Below the pieces are notes generated by a model that was given only the letters and a program-made list of their open reading frames with translations, was not told the origin of the DNA and did no database searches. Positions 39,463 to 48,658 of a DNA stretch of 64,000 nt are shown here, piece after piece. Position 1 is the stretch's first letter. Each line of letters begins with the position of its first letter. The stretch comes from Rhodanobacter glycinis (GTDB taxonomy: Bacteria > Pseudomonadota > Gammaproteobacteria > Xanthomonadales > Rhodanobacteraceae), in contig NZ_FOSR01000019.1 of the NCBI RefSeq assembly GCF_900114325.1, positions 1 through 64,000 on the forward strand. Reading direction: 5' to 3'. Made by a program: the position numbers and the translations under genes.

Positions 39463-40115
39463 CGCCAGTCCTCCAGTTGGTCGCGCAAGCTGTGCATCGC
39501 GCGCGACAGATGGGTTTTCACGCTGCCTTCCGAGCAGCCCATGGCCTGGGCGGTTTCCGCCACGTCCAGGCCTTCCAGCACGCGCAGCATGAAAGCTTCG
39601 CGTTGGCGCTGGGGCAATTGCTTCACCGCAGCAGCCATGTCGGCCCAGGATTGGGCGTCATTCAACCGGTCCAGCGGCCCGGGGCCGGTGTCGGCCGGCT
39701 CCCAGGCAGGCAATTCGTCGCCCTCGGCATCACGACCACCGCCCAGCCAGCCGATCATGATCGAGCGCACCTTGCGGCGACGCTGCAGGTCCACCACGCG
39801 CCGGCGCAGGATGCCCCAGAACAGTGGCGCCCATTCCGCGGCGGGCTTGTCGCGGTAATGCCTGACCAACCGCAACATGGCGTCCTGCACGGCATCCATC
39901 GCGTCCTCGCGATGGCCCAGATGCATCTCGGCCATGCGGAAGGCACGTCGTTCCACCTGGGCCAGGAAGGCGTCCAGCGTGGCGGGCGTGGCCTGTTCCT
40001 CGCGCGCCAGCAGCTCCGCCTCGCCCAATGCGGGGGCAAGACTGTTCACGGCGCTGTCTTCCGTTTCAGGCGGGGGCGCATGGTCGGGGTCCATCGGTCC
40101 GGTTTCCACGTTCAA
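39459..40115 (-). CDS. ECF-type RNA polymerase sigma factor
   Basis: A 218-residue sigma factor. Sigma region 2 covers about residues 45-115 (RRAFRMAEMHLGHREDAMDA, then VQDAMLRLVRHYRDKPAAEW), and region 4 about 155-215 (QLPQRQREAFMLRVLEGLDV, ETAQAMGCSEGSVKTHLSRA). The 40-residue N-terminal lead is acidic and Pro-rich; ATG seven codons in (40094) could be the start. It heads an operon with an anti-sigma-like protein and a DUF3106 protein. Confidence 0.9.
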   Translation of the reverse strand: MNVETGPMDPDHAPPPETEDSAVNSLAPALGEAELLAREEQATPATLDAFLAQVERRAFRMAEMHLGHREDAMDAVQDAMLRLVRHYRDKPAAEWAPLFWGILRRRVVDLQRRRKVRSIMIGWLGGGRDAEGDELPAWEPADTGPGPLDRLNDAQSWADMAAAVKQLPQRQREAFMLRVLEGLDVAETAQAMGCSEGSVKTHLSRAMHSLRDQLEDWR

Positions 40116-40180
40116 CGCGGCAGGCTCGTACAGGTTGACCCCGGGGTGTCCTGGCGGCCACCACGACCACGCCGGCCCTG

Positions 40181-40208
40181 ATCACCCGTATTCGAATATC
40201 GAGGTGAT
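40181..40208. promoter_or_regulatory. Nested dyad in the sigma-pntAb divergent region
   Basis: ATCACC (40181) and GGTGAT (ending 40208) enclose the 10-base palindrome TATTCGAATA (40189-40198), almost concentric. It sits between two divergent starts and could be an operator; no regulator can be named. Confidence 0.4.
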
Positions 40209-40217
40209 GCCTTGGCG

Positions 40218-40247
40218 TTAAGCAGACCATCGCTTGTACCGTATGAT
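40218..40247 (+). promoter_or_regulatory. Possible promoter of pntAb-pntB
   Basis: TTAAGC and TATGAT are 18 bases apart, 33 bases before the pntAb start. It would give pntAb-pntB their own transcript, needed because the pntAa transcript is separated by an antisense operon. The match to consensus is modest. Confidence 0.35.
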
Positions 40248-40280
40248 GCGGTGACAACGGCGAAATGGCAGGGGAAGCAC

Positions 40281-40580
40281 ATGCTCGACGGGTTCCTGGC
40301 GCTGTACATTTTCATGCTGGCCGCATTTACCGGCTACGAGATCATCTCGCGGGTGCCGGTGATTTTGCACACCCCGCTCATGTCCGGTTCCAATTTCGTG
40401 CATGGCATCGTGCTGGTAGGGGCGATGATAGCGCTGGGCCATGCGCAAACGCCGCTGGGCATCGGCATCGGCTTCCTCGGCGTGCTGCTGGGCGCCGGCA
40501 ATGCGGCCGGTGGCTACGTGGTCACCGAGCGCATGCTGGAGATGTTCAAGTCCAGCAAGAAGCCGGGAGACAAGGCATGA
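40281..40580 (+). CDS. pntAb: NAD(P) transhydrogenase subunit alpha, part 2 (membrane)
   Basis: A 99-residue membrane subunit with three helices (DGFLALYIFMLAAFTGYEII, NFVHGIVLVGAMIALGHA, GIGIGFLGVLLGAGNAAGGY) and the conserved segment VPVILHTPLMSGSNFVHGI. It forms the dII proton channel together with PntB. GGGGAAG precedes ATG 40281. It ends in an ATGA overlap with pntB. Confidence 0.94.
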   Translation: MLDGFLALYIFMLAAFTGYEIISRVPVILHTPLMSGSNFVHGIVLVGAMIALGHAQTPLGIGIGFLGVLLGAGNAAGGYVVTERMLEMFKSSKKPGDKA

Positions 40581-42037
40581 GCTGGCTGCCGACGCTGATC
40601 AAGGCGTGCTATTTCCTCGCCGCCCTGCTGTTCATCCTGGGTCTGAAGCGCATGAGCTCGCCACGCACCGCGCGTGGCGGCATCGTGTGGGCGGGCGTGG
40701 GCATGCTGCTGGCGGTGCTGGCCACCTTTGCGCTGCCGGGCATGCATAACCGCGGGCTGATTCTTGCCGCAGTGGTGATCGGCGTGAGCGCCGCCTGGTG
40801 GACCGGTCGACGCGTGGCGATGACTGCGATGCCGCAGATGGTGGCGCTGTACAACGGCATGGGCGGTGGCGCGGCGGCGGCAATCGGGGCGGTGGAGTTG
40901 CTGGGCTTTGCCGCCGCCGCCCATGTTTCCTTCGCGATGTCAGCGCAGGTGGGTGGCGGCGTGAGCGTCGGCGACACCTTCAGCTATCGGCAACTGCCGG
41001 ACGCCGCGCCGTTGTGGCTGGCGCTGGTGGGGGCGCTGATCGGCGCGGTGTCGTTCTCCGGTTCAATGGTGGCTTTCGCCAAGCTGCAAGGCTGGATGGA
41101 CAAGCGTTTCGTGTTTCCCGGCCAGCGGCTGCTCAACTTGGCGGTGCTGGTGCTTGCGGTGGCCTGCCTGGTGGCGATCGGCAACGACTTGCTGCTGCCC
41201 TGGCTGATCGCCGCGTTCTTCGTGCTGGCCCTGCTGTTCGGCCTGATGATGACCTTGCCGATCGGCGGCGCCGACATGCCGGTGGTGATCTCGCTGTACA
41301 ACGCCTTCACCGGACTGGCCGTGGCCTTCGAGGGCTTCGTGCTGGGCAACGAGGCGATGATCATCGCCGGCATGGTGGTTGGCGCGGCCGGCACGTTGCT
41401 GACCCAGCTGATGGCCAAGGCGATGAACCGTTCGATCGGCAACGTGCTGTTCGGCAGCTTCGGCGCGGTCGCCGGTGGCGCCGCGCAAACCATCGAGGGC
41501 GCGCAGAAGCCGATCGAGGCCAGCGACGCGGCGGTGATGATGGCCTACGCCGAGCGCGTGGTGATCGTGCCGGGCTACGGCATGGCGGTCGCGCAGGCGC
41601 AGCACAAAGTATGGGAATTCGCCAAGTTGCTGATTTCGCGCGGTGTGAAGGTGAAGTTCGCCATCCATCCGGTGGCCGGCCGCATGCCCGGGCACATGAA
41701 CGTGCTGCTGGCCGAGGCCGGCGTGCCGTATGACCTGATCGCCGACATGGACGACATCAATCCCGAATTCCCCAACACCGACGTGGCGCTGGTGATCGGC
41801 GCCAACGACGTGGTCAACCCGGTGGCCAAGACCGATCCGGCGTCGCCGATCTACGGCATGCCGATCCTCGACGTGTCGCTGGCAAAGAACGTCATCGTCA
41901 TCAAGCGCGGCCGCGGCACCGGCTTCGCCGGTATCGAGAACGCGCTGTTCTATGCCGACAACACCCGCATGCTGTACGGCGACGGCCAGGCTGCCGCCGG
42001 CGAACTGGTGACACAGTTGAAGTCGATCGACGGCTGA
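40577..42037 (+). CDS. pntB: NAD(P) transhydrogenase subunit beta
   Basis: A 486-residue subunit with an N-terminal membrane domain of about nine helices (residues 1-280) and a C-terminal NADP-binding dIII domain (GYGMAVAQAQHKVWEFAKLL, AIHPVAGRMPGHMNVLLAEA, GANDVVNPVAKTDPASPIYG, KNVIVIKRGRGTGFAGIENA). All signature regions are intact, so the enzyme should be active with PntAa and PntAb. Confidence 0.96.
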   Translation: MSWLPTLIKACYFLAALLFILGLKRMSSPRTARGGIVWAGVGMLLAVLATFALPGMHNRGLILAAVVIGVSAAWWTGRRVAMTAMPQMVALYNGMGGGAAAAIGAVELLGFAAAAHVSFAMSAQVGGGVSVGDTFSYRQLPDAAPLWLALVGALIGAVSFSGSMVAFAKLQGWMDKRFVFPGQRLLNLAVLVLAVACLVAIGNDLLLPWLIAAFFVLALLFGLMMTLPIGGADMPVVISLYNAFTGLAVAFEGFVLGNEAMIIAGMVVGAAGTLLTQLMAKAMNRSIGNVLFGSFGAVAGGAAQTIEGAQKPIEASDAAVMMAYAERVVIVPGYGMAVAQAQHKVWEFAKLLISRGVKVKFAIHPVAGRMPGHMNVLLAEAGVPYDLIADMDDINPEFPNTDVALVIGANDVVNPVAKTDPASPIYGMPILDVSLAKNVIVIKRGRGTGFAGIENALFYADNTRMLYGDGQAAAGELVTQLKSIDG

Positions 42038-42089
42038 CAACCTGTTTAAAACCTTTCCATGTGAATACACGGATGGGTAGCCGGAGTGA

Positions 42090-42178
42090 CCTGTAGAAGC
42101 CCGCTGGCGGGCGATGCTCTTGCTTTGATGCTGTGCAGATCCAGAACAACGGCATCGCCCGCCAGCGGGCTCTACAGG
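42090..42178. repeat. GCCCGCTGGCGGGC-family inverted repeat, copy 1
   Basis: CCTGTAGAAGCCCGCTGGCG and onward (42090-42116) pairs with 42153-42178, one extra A in the left arm, 36-base loop. It fills most of the gap between pntB and the next, convergent gene. A second copy lies at 46802-46870. Confidence 0.8.
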
Positions 42179-42228
42179 CCGTTCTTCAAGGGTCGGACAA
42201 GATTCTGAACAGGCTCTGGAACCGGCGC

Positions 42229-42669
42229 TCAGTCTTGCGCCGGGCGCTGCAGCGGCCGTGCGCCAAGGATGGCCGCAAGCACGATGCCGGCGAAAAACCA
42301 GAGGGCCGCCCCGCGGGAAAGCCCCAGCCGGGCCAGTTCCAGCAGCATGCCCACGCCGGCGGTGCGCAGCGCCTCGACCAGGCCGATGCCCATGCTGCCG
42401 GCGATCCGCGCGGCGGCGATCAGCACGCTGACGTAAATCGCCGCGAGCAGGGTGGCCGCGGCCGCCAGCGTGGCGGCTCCGAGCCGATGGCCGGGATAGA
42501 CCCAGTGTCGCATCGCCGTGGCCAGCAACCAGCCGGCCGGCAACGCCAGCCAGGCGGCCACCTGGCCCAGGGAAACCGCGGCCAGCATCCACACCGCACC
42601 GGCCGCCAGACCGAGCATGGCTGCGCAGAACAAGGCAAAGATGGTGCCGGCAAGCGAGCGCAATCTCAT
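42229..42669 (-). CDS. Four-helix membrane protein, unknown function
   Basis: A 146-residue hydrophobic protein starting MRLRSLAGTIFALFCAAMLG at ATG 42669. Four membrane helices are likely (residues 5-30, 34-52, 60-85, 110-135), and the protein ends in a short basic and acidic tail (RPLQRPAQD). I recognise no family motif. Divergent from sufT; convergent with pntB. Confidence 0.6.
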   Translation of the reverse strand: MRLRSLAGTIFALFCAAMLGLAAGAVWMLAAVSLGQVAAWLALPAGWLLATAMRHWVYPGHRLGAATLAAAATLLAAIYVSVLIAAARIAGSMGIGLVEALRTAGVGMLLELARLGLSRGAALWFFAGIVLAAILGARPLQRPAQD

Positions 42670-42874
42670 GTCCGACGCGCGGCGGAAAACGGAGCGATGG
42701 TCATCTGGATTCCCTTGGAAAAGCAGCCATTTTAACCGGATTGGTCGATCCGGCCCTTGAGACAAAACGTCGCCGACCTGATCTGGAACAGGGCAGGCCG
42801 GGCGTGCGACCGGCATAATAGACAATCGGGCCGTCACCTCATGGCGGCCTGTCCCCAATGATCGGCAGGATGGC

Positions 42875-43432
42875 ATGAGCGGTTTCAGTCTGAACAGCGA
42901 ACCTTTCACTCTCACGCGTGATTGCACGGTGATCATGGTGCCGCAGGGCGAAAGCGTGACTCTTCCCGCAGGCCAGATCGGCTATATCACCCAGGCCCTG
43001 GGCGGCAGCTTCACGGTGTACGTGGAGGGCAACCTGTTCCGCGTGGCGGGCGATGATGCCGACGCGCTGGGCAAGGAACCGCCACCGCCGCTGGAACTGG
43101 CGGCCGATGCCAGCGATGCGGATGTGGAAAAGCTGGTGTGGGACCAGTTGCGCACCGTGTTCGACCCGGAGATTCCGATCAACGTGGTGGAGCTGGGACT
43201 GGTCTACGACGTCAGCCTGGGCCATCTCGACGATGGACAGCGCAAGGTCTACGTGAAACTCACGCTCACCGCACCCGGCTGCGGCATGGGCGACATCCTG
43301 GTGGATGACGCGCGCACCAAGCTCGAAATGGTGCCCACCATTTCCGAGGCGGACATCGACCTGGTGTTCGATCCGCCGTGGAACCATTCGATGATGTCCG
43401 ACGCGGCCAAGCTCGAAACCGGCATGCTTTGA
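42875..43432 (+). CDS. sufT: Putative iron-sulfur assembly factor SufT
   Basis: A 185-residue protein with an N-terminal barrel-like part (residues 1-75, RDCTVIMVPQGESVTLPAGQ and GGSFTVYVEGNLFRV) and a C-terminal MIP18/DUF59 domain (LRTVFDPEIPINVVELGLVY, LTLTAPGCGMGDILVDDART). The conserved Cys in APGCGMGD is kept. SufT-type proteins help mature iron-sulfur enzymes. Here the gene stands alone, without other suf genes in the window, and ends before a clear terminator. Confidence 0.9.
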   Translation: MSGFSLNSEPFTLTRDCTVIMVPQGESVTLPAGQIGYITQALGGSFTVYVEGNLFRVAGDDADALGKEPPPPLELAADASDADVEKLVWDQLRTVFDPEIPINVVELGLVYDVSLGHLDDGQRKVYVKLTLTAPGCGMGDILVDDARTKLEMVPTISEADIDLVFDPPWNHSMMSDAAKLETGML

Positions 43433-43566
43433 ACGCGCGGCGCATGGGCACAGCAAACGGGCTTCGAGTGGCGTAATTTGTTGCGTGTCGGCCCGGATTC
43501 TGGGGCCACCTCCTCAACGCGGCGCGATCGCCCCGCAGGCCCATCAAACACTTGGTCATCTTGCGA

Positions 43567-43593
43567 AATGCCGCTGAATCCAGCGGCATTTTT
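43567..43593 (+). terminator. Terminator of sufT
   Basis: AATGCCGCTG pairs with CAGCGGCATT across a 4-base loop and is followed by TTTGC, 134 bases past the sufT stop. Confidence 0.85.
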
Positions 43594-46113
<2,520 letters not shown>

Positions 46114-46168
46114 TGCCGGCCCGGAGCTGCGCCGGGTAACCGGTGCAGCTCCACACGGCTCCAACGAA

Positions 46169-46195
46169 AACCCCGGCTTCGGCCGGGGTTCTTTT
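46169..46195 (+). terminator. Terminator of the M4 protease gene
   Basis: AACCCCGGC and GCCGGGGTT form a 9-bp stem with a TTCG tetraloop followed by CTTTTT, 56 bases past the stop. Confidence 0.92.
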
Positions 46196-46232
46196 TGCCG
46201 GTGATGGCAGCATCAGGGCGCCTCGCGACGGG

Positions 46233-46721
46233 TCAGTTGGCCTCTTCGAAGCGGTTCGCGGCGCGGTTCTTGCGTACATGTGCCGGATCCCACACGCGGC
46301 CGTTCATGGTGATGTAGACACCGTCGGGCAGGGTCTGCACCGCGGCCACGGCGCAACCGACGTTGAACACCGCGTCCGAGCCCTGGAACCGCGCCGGGTT
46401 CAACGCGCCGGTCAGCACGATCACCTTGCCAGGGATGGCGGCCAGCACCTTGGCGGTTTCCACCATGGTGTCGGTGCCGTGCGTCACCAGCACGTGGCGG
46501 TGCGGCTGTGCCTCGATAGTGGAGCGGATCAGCGCGCGGTCCTCGTCGGTGACATGCAGGCTGTCCTTGCGCAGGATCGGGATCACGTCGAACTGGAACG
46601 CCACGCCGAGCTGGCCGAGGATGTCGCCGATCTGCGGCGCACCGATCTTGTAATCCGACTTGTCGTCGAAATAGATCTTGTCGATGGTGCCGCCGGTGGT
46701 GACGATGGTCAGGTGCTGCAT
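46233..46721 (-). CDS. Asparaginase N-domain-only protein
   Basis: A 162-residue protein equal to the N-terminal domain of L-asparaginase: TIVTTGGTIDKIY with the nucleophilic Thr near residue 9, VTHGTDTMVETA with the Thr-Asp pair near 83, and GKVIVLTGALNP with the expected Lys. The C-terminal domain of the normal ~330-residue enzyme is absent, yet the gene ends cleanly. The class exists as a stand-alone family; activity is uncertain. Reads toward the convergent protease gene. Confidence 0.82.
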   Translation of the reverse strand: MQHLTIVTTGGTIDKIYFDDKSDYKIGAPQIGDILGQLGVAFQFDVIPILRKDSLHVTDEDRALIRSTIEAQPHRHVLVTHGTDTMVETAKVLAAIPGKVIVLTGALNPARFQGSDAVFNVGCAVAAVQTLPDGVYITMNGRVWDPAHVRKNRAANRFEEAN

Positions 46722-46801
46722 GTCGTTGGGCCGTGGTGGTGGGGACGCGCCATTTTAGCCCGTAGGCAGAGGCCGCGGGTCGCGCAACGGTTCATGGTGC
46801 C

Positions 46802-46870
46802 GTAGGAGCCCGCTGGCGGGCGATGCTCTTCGGCACGTCGCAGAAGCATCGCCCGCCAGCGGGCTCCTGC
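46802..46870. repeat. GCCCGCTGGCGGGC-family inverted repeat, copy 2
   Basis: GTAGGAGCCCGCTGGCGGGC and onward (46802-46828) pairs with 46842-46870 over about 27 bases. The core is identical to copy 1 at 42090-42178. It lies between the AidB-like gene and the downstream asparaginase-like gene. Confidence 0.8.
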
Positions 46871-46908
46871 AAAACTTGTTGGCTTGGTAGCCGCGTTGAA
46901 CAACGCCG

Positions 46909-48549
46909 TCAGCCCAGCAGCAGCGCGGTATTGCCGGCATCCGGCGCAACCAGCCGGTCGAGGCCCAGTGCGATGAAGCGCTGCAGTGCAGCGGCGGGGC
47001 GGCGGTCGCCGTGATCGGTCGACCAGGTCGCCTGCCGTGCCAGCAAGGTGGCCGCGGCGCAACGTGCCAATGTGAAGGCGAGCCCACGCGCGCCGGCTTC
47101 CAGCATGTCGCGCTGGGCGGCGTGCTGGTTGAGCCAGCGTGCCGCGGCGTCCAGCGTTTGCCGGATCGCGCTGGCGGCGTGCATGTCGTCGTTGCCTTCC
47201 AGCCAGCGCGCCGTGGCGGTGCGCAAGGCGTCGAGCCCATCGCCGGCCAGCGCACGCAGGTTGTCCAGCGAGAGCACGTTGGTGGTGCCTTCCCAGATGG
47301 CGTACACCTGCGCATCGCGCAGCAGTTGCGGCAGGCCGGTGTCCTCGATGTAGCCGGCACCGCCGAAGCATTCAATCGCCTCGGAACAGGTCTGTACCGC
47401 CAGCTTGCCGGTCCACAGCTTGGCCAGCGGCGTGAGCAGGCGCAGCAGGGCGACTTCGTGCGCAGCGGAGGCTCCGTGTTCCACGCGACCGAGCAGGTGC
47501 GCCACTTCGAAAGCCAGTGCGAATGCGCCCTCGAATTCGGCCTGCATGTCGGCCAGCGTCCGTGCATGCAGCGGCTGTTCGATCAACGGGCGGCCGAACG
47601 CCTGTCGCCGCGTGGCGAAGTCGCGTGCCAGGCTGATCGCGCGCGACATGTGCGACACCGCGCCGATGGCGTTCCAGGTGCGGGTGACGTTGAGCATCGG
47701 CGCCACCTGGCGCACGCCATGCGCCAATTCGCCCAGCGGCCAGGCGGGCAGGCCATCTAGGTGGACTTCCGCGGTGGGCAATTCCTGCGTGCCCAGCTTG
47801 TCCTTCAGGCGATCGATGATCAGCTCCGGCTTGCGCTCGGCGCCATCCATCGTCTCCACGTAGAACAGTGCCAGCGAACCGGTGCCGCTGCCCGCGCCTT
47901 CCGGTCGCGCCAGCGCCAGCGCGGCTTCGCCGACCACGGCCGAACTGAACCACTTGCGGCCGTACAGGCGCCATTGGCCGTCCGCGTCCTGTTTCGCCAC
48001 GGTCTCGGTGTTGCCCACGTCGGAGCCGCCGTGGGTCTCGGTCATCCACTGGCCGCTGAGCCAGAACGTGGCCGGGTCGCGGCTGAGGAAATGCGGCAGC
48101 GCGCGCTCGATCAGTTCGCGATTGCCGGAGGCCTTCAGCGCGGTTGCCGCGCCATCGGTCATCGCCAGCGGGCAGGTGTAGAACTCGCTGGCCACGTGGT
48201 ACAGGTAGACGCGCGCGAATTCTTCCAGCCGCGCGTGTTCGTGGTCTTCGTGGCCGGCAGCGAGCACGGCATGGCCGGTGGTGATGACCGGCCCTTCCTG
48301 CCATGCGGTGGTCAGCTCGATGCGGTCAACCCGGCGTCCCCACGCATCCCATTGCGTCAGCACCGGCTTGCGCCGTGTGCTGGTGCTGGCACGTTGCCAG
48401 GCCATTACGGCGTAATCGCCGAGAACGTCGAGGTCGGTATCCAGCGCGGCACGGCGCTCGGCGGGCAGGGCGCGATCGAGCAGCGCGTGCAGCAGGCGAT
48501 CGCTGCGCCAGGGGTGCGGCAGTTGCGGGGCGGTCTGCAGAAATCCCAT
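46909..48549 (-). CDS. AidB-like acyl-CoA dehydrogenase family protein
   Basis: A 546-residue flavoprotein of the acyl-CoA dehydrogenase superfamily, closest to AidB by length and layout: CPLAMTDGAATALKA, FWLSGQWMTETHGGSDVGNT, GRKWFSSAV, then IECFGGAGYIEDTGLPQLLR and IWEGTTNVLSLDNLRAL with the flavin-site WEGT, and a C-terminal helical extension. AidB in E. coli is part of the alkylation response; many homologues are of unknown substrate. ATG 48549 is preferred to a start nine codons upstream. Confidence 0.88.
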   Translation of the reverse strand: MGFLQTAPQLPHPWRSDRLLHALLDRALPAERRAALDTDLDVLGDYAVMAWQRASTSTRRKPVLTQWDAWGRRVDRIELTTAWQEGPVITTGHAVLAAGHEDHEHARLEEFARVYLYHVASEFYTCPLAMTDGAATALKASGNRELIERALPHFLSRDPATFWLSGQWMTETHGGSDVGNTETVAKQDADGQWRLYGRKWFSSAVVGEAALALARPEGAGSGTGSLALFYVETMDGAERKPELIIDRLKDKLGTQELPTAEVHLDGLPAWPLGELAHGVRQVAPMLNVTRTWNAIGAVSHMSRAISLARDFATRRQAFGRPLIEQPLHARTLADMQAEFEGAFALAFEVAHLLGRVEHGASAAHEVALLRLLTPLAKLWTGKLAVQTCSEAIECFGGAGYIEDTGLPQLLRDAQVYAIWEGTTNVLSLDNLRALAGDGLDALRTATARWLEGNDDMHAASAIRQTLDAAARWLNQHAAQRDMLEAGARGLAFTLARCAAATLLARQATWSTDHGDRRPAAALQRFIALGLDRLVAPDAGNTALLLG

Positions 48550-48615
48550 GGCTGGCTCCCGTGCAAGGAAAGCCATTATAGGAAGGATCGCGTTGCCTGT
48601 CGGTCAAGGTGCCGG

Positions 48616-48651
48616 CAAGACGGGACGCCACCTGGGCGGCGTCCCGTCTTG
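48616..48651 (-). terminator. Hairpin after the TonB-dependent receptor gene
   Basis: A perfect 14-bp stem (CAAGACGGGACGCC/GGCGTCCCGTCTTG) with an 8-base loop lies 7 bases past the receptor stop. No long T run follows on the minus strand, so it may be a weak terminator or an mRNA-stabilising hairpin. Confidence 0.65.
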
Positions 48652-48658
48652 TGTCCGC

